Below, piece by piece: positions 58,101 to 64,000 of a stretch of DNA of 64,000 bases. The notes under the pieces were generated by a model. That model had not been told where the DNA came from, made no database searches, and saw only the letters and a list, made by a program, of their open reading frames with translations. This DNA comes from Podarcis raffonei (Eukaryota; Chordata; Lepidosauria; Squamata; Lacertidae). The stretch covers positions 7,180,501-7,244,500 of the forward strand of contig NC_070603.1 of NCBI RefSeq assembly GCF_027172205.1, given 5' to 3'. The translations under genes were made by a program, and so were the position numbers. Numbering within the stretch: the first letter of the stretch is position 1; every line of letters begins with the position of its first letter.

Positions 58101-59249
58101 TGGGGTCGGGGGAAGCTCGGGCTTCCCCCGCCCCAGCCCCGTGCTTGGGGGGGGGGAATAATTTTTTTCTTTATTCCCCCCCCAAAAAACTAGGTGCACC
58201 CTATGGGCCGGTGTGCCCTATGGGGCGTAAAATACGGTAATTTCAAGACTAACTTCAGTGGGAGGAGGAGACACTGTGTGCTCCAGGGAAGGCTCTGGGG
58301 GCACATTTGTGCCCACAGTCACCACGTTCGCTGCCTTTGCCCTAGTTTGTTTCCAACATTGCCAACGGCCTGTTTGACTTTGGGTAAGTCACCTTCCCTC
58401 TTTGTGTGTCTTTCATTATTCTCCTTGTCTATCTTGTCTGTTTGATTTGTAAACAAAGGGAAGAGAAAGGCTGTGTCTACACAATGGAAAATGTGCTTTG
58501 GGTGTCCAGCCCAAATAATAAGGAAGCGTGTGCAATATTCAGTGTGATTCAGTGCATCAGAGGGGCCCAACAATTCTTTCTTTGCTGAAAATGATCTTCA
58601 AAGGTGTTAGAGCATCCTTCCCCCAGTAGAAGTCGAAGTCTGCAGCACACTGATCACTCTTGAGAAATTATTCTTTGGCCTTCCCATCTTCCCCACCTTC
58701 CATGAATGTAAGCCTGATCTTCGTTAAGGTTGTTTTTCCAGAATCTTTGCTGCATTCAGTTCTAGCTCCTACAAAGAGCAAGTGGAGTGGTGATACAAAA
58801 ACTGTACCACTTAATATTGCAGGTGGGGATAACATCACTGAATGCTCCTCATGGGGCAAGAGGAAGGCCCTATGTATGGGAAACTAGCATATCAGGGAGA
58901 AGGCAAGTCTAATTTTCTATGTGCATTGTGGGTTTTTCCAATATGGACCAACATTTAGCTATGTGACCCCTCATCTCCACTTTGTAGTGCACCGTCTCAA
59001 AACAGTTTTGCCACCTCCTTCACTTTAGCAGATCTCAATTCATAGAGAGCTGCAGAAATACTACTGGAAAAGCTTGCAGCCTTAGCATCTTGAGTGTGGC
59101 CATCAAGGCACACAACCATAGGTTTTGAGTCAGAACACATATGATTACCAATGACACTGTGAGTAAAAAAACAGTTATGGTTTCTCACCTTCTTGAGCAC
59201 AACAAAGTCGTTTTCTGCTGTTGTGCGCTTGTTGATTTCATCTTCGTAT
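46822..59249 (-). CDS. Gene C: epidermal-type type II keratin, exons 3-9 (5' end outside window)
   Basis: Type II keratin on the opposite strand. Exons, 5' to 3': 59249-59189 (61 bp), 56200-56105 (96), 54056-53892 (165), 52271-52146 (126), 49431-49211 (221), 48297-48263 (35), 47012-46822 (191 with stop). These are the canonical lengths for exons 3-9, and the frame is open throughout. The rod reads [57 protein letters not shown] and [10 protein letters not shown], close to soft epithelial type II keratins such as the K5/K75 group. The tail is Gly/Ser-rich and ends [13 protein letters not shown]. No cysteine is encoded in these exons, in sharp contrast to genes A and B. Exons 1 and 2 were sought up to 64000 and not found, so the gene is cut by the window edge. 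Which soft keratin it is cannot be settled here. Confidence 0.92.
47446..47813 (-). mobile_element. tRNA-derived squamate SINE in gene C intron 8
   Basis: Flanked by CCAACTGGCATTCCTA and CCAACTGACACTCCTA (14 of 16). Confidence 0.9.
48263..48297 (-). CDS. Gene C exon 8
   Basis: A 35-bp exon encoding [11 protein letters not shown] after a split arginine. Acceptor TTCTCAACAG, donor GTAAGT. Confidence 0.9.
49211..49431 (-). CDS. Gene C exon 7
   Basis: A 221-bp exon: [15 protein letters not shown] through [15 protein letters not shown] to [10 protein letters not shown]. Acceptor TTTCCTCCAG, donor GTGAGT. Confidence 0.95.
49508..49640 (+). mobile_element. tRNA-derived SINE, second family, in gene C intron 6
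   Basis: TTGCATGCAGAAGGTTCCAG and TGAGAGCCTGGAGAACCACT match the body of this family. Confidence 0.55.
50322..50458. mobile_element. hAT MITE with perfect 8-bp target duplication
   Basis: CAGGCATAGTCAAACCCGG and GAGTTTGCCTATGCCTG, flanked by CCCTAAGC at 50314-50321 and 50459-50466. Same family as 19510. Confidence 0.92.
50467..51590. other. Gene C intron 6, nothing recognised
   Basis: AT-rich sequence with a G run near 50728; no exon or definite repeat. Confidence 0.4.
51603..51854. mobile_element. hAT element, second copy of the 43500 family, reverse orientation
   Basis: Reverse complement of the 43500-43754 element, flanked by TTCTTGAG at 51595-51602 and 51855-51862 (perfect). Confidence 0.92.
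51904..51964 (+). repeat. (CT)n(CA)n microsatellite
   Basis: About 17 CT units passing directly into about 13 CA units. Confidence 0.95.
52063..52100 (+). repeat. (TG)n microsatellite near gene C exon 6
   Basis: About 19 TG units, 46 bp from the exon 6 donor in intron 6 of gene C. Confidence 0.95.
52146..52271 (-). CDS. Gene C exon 6
   Basis: A 126-bp exon: [17 protein letters not shown] to AEIENVKNH. Acceptor TTAATCTCAG, donor GTGAGT. Confidence 0.94.
52828..53647. mobile_element. Large palindromic pogo/mariner-like element
   Basis: TACAGTGGTACCTCGCAAGA and TCTTGCGAGGTACCACTGTA are perfect 20-bp inverted termini. The GC-rich interior repeats CCCGGGACAGCGGAG and TTTTAAAATGCTGGCGG in both orientations. 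No transposase frame seen. In gene C intron 5. Confidence 0.88.
53892..54056 (-). CDS. Gene C exon 5
   Basis: A 165-bp exon: [19 protein letters not shown] to EAESWYQSK. Acceptor TTTTCCAG, donor GTGAGC. Confidence 0.95.
54590..54695. mobile_element. hAT-like MITE remnant
   Basis: GTTGCTGGACTACAACTCCC and GGGAGTTGAAGTCCAACAAC are inverted. Confidence 0.65.
54700..55840. other. Gene C intron 4, nothing recognised
   Basis: AT-rich, no exon or definite repeat. Confidence 0.4.
55845..56065 (+). mobile_element. SINE second-family fragment followed by hAT-like remnant
   Basis: CTGCAGAAGGTTCTAGCGTC, then TCTCCAGGTAGGGCTAGGAA; then ACAACTCCTGTCACCCCTGA opposing GAGTTGGAATCCAACAACAT. Confidence 0.5.
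56105..56200 (-). CDS. Gene C exon 4
   Basis: A 96-bp exon: [16 protein letters not shown] to FLRALYEN. Acceptor TTTTTAG, donor GTAAGT. Confidence 0.94.
56897..57330 (-). mobile_element. Degenerate LINE-like fragment with (ATC)n end
   Basis: (ATC)n then TTTTATTTGTATGCCGCCTT and ATGGCGGCTTACAACATGAC, a 3'-end signature shared by many squamate LINEs. Family unsure. Confidence 0.45.
57538..58239. mobile_element. Long MITE, TACCATATTTTT-type, with internal repeats
   Basis: TACCATATTTTTCGCCCTAT to GGCGTAAAATACGGTA. Interior holds two to three imperfect repeats of about 130 bp, each with AAGCCTTGGGAGCCC, its inverse and GGACAGCAGCCTGCA. Confidence 0.8.
59189..59249 (-). CDS. Gene C exon 3
   Basis: A 61-bp exon: [20 protein letters not shown] after a split codon. 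Acceptor CCTAACAG, canonical donor GTGAGA, unlike the GC donor of genes A and B. Confidence 0.93.
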
Positions 59250-59301
59250 CTGTTAGGAAAAGGGAATTAAAATACATCATTTAAATGTACATGTAGGTTA
59301 G

Positions 59302-59451
59302 TAGAATCATAGAACTGTAGAGACAGAAGGGACCCTGGGGAACATCTAGTCCAACCCCCTGCAATGCATGAATATTTAACTCTTGCATACATGGATCGAA
59401 CCTGCAGCCTTGGTGTTATCAGCACCACAGTCTAACCAACTGAACTAACAA
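59302..59451 (-). mobile_element. tRNA-Ile-like SINE with CR1-type tail
   Basis: Reverse strand opens GTTAGTTCAGTTGGTTAGAC (A box), has GCTGATAACACCAAGG and GCAGGTTCGATCC (B box), then GTTGGACTAGATG and TTCTATGATTCTAC as in CR1 3' ends. Confidence 0.75.
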
Positions 59452-59459
59452 GGCAAAAA

Positions 59460-61560
59460 TCATGGCCCACAAACTCCAGATTGCAGTTCTCGAGCAAATC
59501 AAGACCATTAACCGTATTTCATCCCCCTTCCCTTTCAGTGACAACCAACTTTCTCTCTTTCCCTCTCCTCCCTTTGCAGAAAAACAACTGTTCTTTGTAA
59601 AATATTCCTTCATACCAGATTCTCCAGTCCTGAAAGCTACTAATTAAGTTAGGCTGCAGAGTTTAAAGGGTGCAATCCTGTGGCTCCTGAGAGAGCATTC
59701 TTTCCCACCTTTTCAAACTTGGAGATGGAGCACTGAATGTTTGATCCAGCCTCCCTGCCACCAGGGAAACTGGCAACAACCTGGCCCAAATAAAGGTAAG
59801 ATTTCTCACATTGGTATGGCCAAAATGGATGTGTGCTAGGTGTGGTTCATGGATGTGTTGGGGGGGGGGGAGATTTGGGAACAGCTTGGTTGTTCCCACT
59901 AAGTTGGTCCAAATCTCTCTTGGGAATTTCCCTCCTGGTGTCCCCAATGAAACAAAAAAAGAAAGAAAAGAAAACCCCTGAGAAATGGATAGAGAATTGC
60001 AGGAGCACCTCCAGCCTGCTTGTGAGAGTCCAGCAAGGCTGAGGGTGAAACTACCTTTGAATTTCTCCACCCACCAGTCTTAGCACTTTGTCCTTAAATC
60101 AAATAAATTCTAGGAAACCAATTACCTGCAATATGCAACATCAATATAGCATTCTGGTTTAGCCTTTGTTACTTGGCTGTCAAAATCATTCTGTGGAGCC
60201 CCTATTTTCTGTGGTTCTACAATTTGAGCAAACTTGCCAAATATGAACACAACAAACACCTGTACTTTTCATTTTCAGGAGCAAAACTGATCTGTTCATA
60301 ATTGCAAAGTTGTGTCCTAAATCTAGGAAGCCAGTTATTTTGGATTTGGAAATTTGGAGATTGAGGGAGAGAAAGATGTTGCTCTAAGAAACACTTTTGC
60401 ATAGCTAGACCAATTTCACAGCGTGGGGGGAAATGCAAAAGATGGAAAAGCAAGATGAATGGAAAAAGTGTGATGATGAACAATAATAAAAAAAAACCTT
60501 TGTGAAAATTAGATACCCTAAGTTTCCTGACATGGGCAAAAAAAACATGAAAATAGTGCTGTGGTTTGCAGCGGCCACAATTTCTTCTGCTCTTAACCAA
60601 GAAGAAACACTATTCAGACTCCACACTGACAAACACAAGATTGAGTAGGTACAAAATAGATGATAACTAATCAGGCAACCATCCTTCTGAGAAGCATCTA
60701 AGGATTAGAGTTGACCTTCAAGAGTCAAGAATGTGGCACTGTTTCAAAGAAAGAGGAAGAAACAGTCGTCCCCTCCCTTCTCTCCACTCTTGAAGACGGA
60801 TAACTGGTTTGGCAATGGCCCTTGAGCATAAATACCAGAGGACTGGAATGGATTTCAGTTTCCATAATTGGTCAATACTGTTGGAAAACCCCAAAGGCAA
60901 AAGATAGAACAATAATATTCTCTGCCCCTTCAGTGCAGCCAGAGCTGCATTTGTGGGACTGTTCCTATTTGCATTTCAGATGACTGCTAGTGTCTTTTCA
61001 TGAGGTTATTGGCAAGAGAGAGAGAGAGAGAGTTCAAAGGGCTGTGTGCAAAGATAGTGTAGTTAAGGGCAGGCCTTCCTCTGTGTCATTTACAGCGTTC
61101 GTGTAAACGGACTTTATTCCACAGCCATCATGACTTCAAAGTACTTCATATCCCCCTCTTTATTGTCTTGTTGGTGCTTGTTGAACAGTTTCCTCTTTCA
61201 ACAAGCCTTCTCAGTGGAGATTGCTATCCTATCTGGCCTCTTGCAAATAACCGATTTTATATATGCAATATTTTAACTTTTTATAGGTATGCAATTGCCT
61301 TATATATGTTTTTAGTGTCTTGTAAGTCACTTTGAGATGCACCACAGGAAGCAATTCATAAATTGCTACTACTACTACTTTTGTTTTTGGCAAATTATTT
61401 CCACAATATATATATAATATCAAATCTAGCCTAGAACCCTTGGCTATTGAGCCAGCATAGATCACATAGATTCTCACCCCCCTTTTGATTTTAAAATACC
61501 TTGCCCTTCCCTGAAGGAGCTTGTGTGGCACATATTAGTCTCAAGAACAACTCTTCAACA
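59460..61560. other. Right flank of gene C exon 3, nothing recognised
   Basis: Likely intron 2 of gene C. No exon 2 (VRFLEQQN-type) frame was found on the - strand. Confidence 0.45.
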
Positions 61561-61579
61561 TTGCTTAGAATGGAAAAGG

Positions 61580-61850
61580 AGCTTCAGACTGAAGACCCTT
61601 CTCGTCCAGCACCCTGGTCTCACAGTGGCCAACTAGATGTCTATGAGAAGTCCACAAGAGGCACATGGTCACAACACCTCTCTCCCCACTGGTGCTCCTC
61701 AGCAACTGGTATTCAGAGGCAAAGGGTCTCTGTGGTGGAGGAAGAACCCAGGCAGCATGGCTAGTAGTCTTCTCCTCCATGAATTGGTCTGACCCCACTT
61801 TAAAGCTATCCAAGATTGTGGCTATTACGGGAAGAACAACCTTGGGCCAC
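61580..61850 (-). mobile_element. CR1 LINE 3' fragment
   Basis: Reversed CR1 3' region: TGGTCTCACAGTGGCCAACT, AGCAACTGGTATTCAGAGGC and CATGGCTAGTAGTCTTCTCC. Confidence 0.6.
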
Positions 61851-62649
61851 AGGCTGACAGATGCTGCATGCACACAAGTGATCTGGTGAACAGGATTTCT
61901 TTGAAATACGAAGCAGCACTTTCACAACTAAATGTTCTTCCATGTGGCCACTGATCAGCTGAGCGCAGGTCCTGCTCAGCTATCAAAATTTGGCAACCTT
62001 TCTATGCATTCTGTGAATAAGACATGAATGGAGTTCAGAGATCAAGGGTGGGATTGGGGGGGCAGAAGGTCGATTAGGGGCTTACTGGTAGATCTCTGAG
62101 TGATTTCCAGCAGATCACTAAGAGTTTCTACTACCAACTGCTAAAACAGTAGCAACTCCCTCTCTCTCATACCTACGTCCTTCTGAATTAGGCTGCTGAA
62201 ATGAAAAAAGCTTAAGGGGAAAACCAGGAGTGGATTTGTGAGTCAGCAGACTGTACACCCAGTTCTGGCCCTGAAAATATATTCCTGGATGGATCATGTG
62301 CTTAGGGGCACCCTGTTCTTTAATTCTATGTTTGCTCCTTATCCCTCTAGCAAATAACAGAGTGGATCTCGCTATCTTGCTCTCTGGCCACCCCTGAAAG
62401 TAAAGAAAGGCTACCCTGAGCAACTTCAGTATAAGGCGTGATAAAATTGTACTAAAATAAATGGATTGAATCTTGGCTTCACTCTCAGTGGAAGCAGCAG
62501 CCCCTGAGTTCTCCTCAGGGCACATCCCACGGGTGAATAGGATAAGGTGAATTTTGTCTATTCCTCCTTCCCCACACCATGCGGACTAAGGTGCTGAATG
62601 CTGCAGGGAAGAGGAAGAGCAAAAGGCACCTCCCTTTGAAAAACCTAGG

Positions 62650-62960
62650 TCTCCCACATCTACAGATGGACAAATCTGTCAATTTTGGTTTCTCCACATT
62701 TCCAAAGAAAGTCTTCACAAAAATTCACCAGCATTTTCATGAGAATCTCTCGGAAGAGGCACATTTCTGCAGAGCAGTTTCCCAAATGCCAGACATTTCT
62801 GTATGTTATTTTCACAAATGCATTCATTTTTATGCACACTTGTATGTGCATTTTTGAACATGTAACTTGGCAGGGGAACAGCACTGCCCAATTCGGAGAA
62901 GTGTGAAATTTGTCTTTCGGTTTGCATTGTATTTCGTAAACAACACATATGGGAAGTTCA
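62650..62960. repeat. AT-rich dispersed repeat, possible copy 4
   Basis: GGACAAATCTGTCAATTTTG at the left and GAAATTTGTCTTTCGGTTTG at the right resemble the 21720 copy. Confidence 0.35.
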
Positions 62961-64000
62961 CCTTAAACTGATTCAAATTACTCCCCTGTCTTTTTAGATA
63001 TTACCCATGTCTATGTTTCCCCAAGAATATTGTTGGCAGCCTGAGCGCAGCTAAAGTTGTCTTCACACTTGGTCCTTGACTCATCCCTGTTTGAAATCAC
63101 AAGGCAAGAAATATGAGACTGTTTCAGATTCACTTATCTCAGAAAAAAAACAAACTACTCCACAAATCTATATCACTTTTATATGATGTTCATTGTCATG
63201 GCTCTCTCTTTCTTCCCCCAAAACATTGTGGGAGCTGTAGTTTTGCTGAGAATTCTCTACATTGCATATCTTCAAGTACACCTTTCTCACAGAACTATGT
63301 ATCCCAAGGCTGACTGTTGAAAAAGAATGACTTTTATACCAGTTTAAATATGCATTATAGATATGCCCTTGGTTCAGGAAAACGCCCTTTGATTGTAAAG
63401 CGTTGGCAGCTGTTTCAAAGGGGTAATTCAGATGATTAATAATATAGCAACCCTAACCAAGCCCTACCCAGGGTCGCTCTCTCTCTCTGCACCCCCCCCC
63501 CCCCAGTTATCCTAGCTATGCATAATACGGCTGCACCTGGGGAAGGATTACTAGTTATTGACTTTTCTCCTCTATGGGTCACACCCTGGGGGTTTATCAG
63601 TGCTGTTTGCTTTCCGTTCCGGTCTGAGCCAGTTTGCCAACTCATATATATTTTAAAGCACTATAGGTGGGGTGGGGGTTAGGGTGAGGAGTTGGTTCCC
63701 ATTGAGACTTCCTCTAGGAGCATGAAGGACCTCTTGTACAAGATCAAACTGCCAACCTTTGCTCCGCTCGTCTCCATGGAACTCTTTTTAATAACACCAG
63801 GTGTGTTCCTTTGTGAACTGCAAAGTTTGTCGACAGATACAACGCTGAAACTCCGCCCGCCCCCTGGCCTTGTAGCAATTCTTTGCCAAGGGAGAGGGAA
63901 AGCCGGGGGGGGGGGCTACCTTTCACTCACTCGAATTTTCCTCTTTGAATTAATTGCACAAAGCAGCTAATCTCAATTGTTAGAGGACACGAAATGCACA
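62961..64000. other. Right edge, nothing recognised
   Basis: Contains C and G homopolymer runs (63491, 63905) and no keratin exon. Confidence 0.45.

Noticed and set aside
57537-58199. Long open frames on both strands (up to 220 codons)
   Set aside because: Products of GC-rich inverted and direct repeats in a MITE; the peptides are repeats of the same DNA unit without known domains.
1-64000. A new enzymatic or defence system
   Set aside because: All coding exons found belong to type II keratins; everything else coding-like is transposon or NUMT.

Overview
The window is vertebrate nuclear DNA from a squamate reptile, most likely a lizard. It is intron-rich, and more than half of the non-exonic sequence I could classify is interspersed repeats typical of squamates: BovB and CR1 LINEs, L2-like LINEs with (ATT)n tails, tRNA-derived SINEs of the Anolis ACA type, hAT and pogo/Tigger-like MITEs. 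The species cannot be fixed from the window.

The genes are a segment of a type II keratin cluster. Two complete genes lie in tandem on the + strand: gene A (coding 3140-18033, nine exons, 545 aa) and gene B (24805-36688, nine exons, 554 aa). Exons 2-8 of the two genes have identical lengths (209, 61, 96, 165, 126, 221 and 32 bp), so they are tandem duplicates. Both proteins are cysteine-rich in head, rod and tail. They keep rod segments that I recall from mammalian hair (cuticular) type II keratins, so they look like the hair-keratin-like type II proteins known from lizard claws. Both have a TATA box and a matching upstream block containing a HOXC13-type sequence. Both use a GC-AG intron 3.

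A third type II keratin, gene C, is on the - strand (46822-59249). Exons 3-9 are present; exons 1-2 lie beyond the right edge. It encodes no cysteine in the part seen and ends in a Gly/Ser tail, so it is an epidermal (soft) type II keratin. Genes B and C converge tail to tail across about 10 kb of repeats.

Outside the exons the main find is a fragment of mitochondrial cytochrome b in the nuclear genome (NUMT, about 43421-44890), later split by a hAT element and by an L2-like LINE. Other nested insertions are resolved by target-site duplications: CR1 in a MITE, a MITE in a SINE, a solo LTR in a SINE, and a hAT element in a short hairpin. Layout: 1-3035 repeats; 3036-18033 gene A; 18034-24690 spacer; 24699-36688 gene B; 36689-46821 repeat-filled spacer with the NUMT; 46822-59249 gene C; 59250-64000 intron 2 of gene C, or its 5' flank. 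I found no RNA gene, CRISPR array or new enzymatic system.
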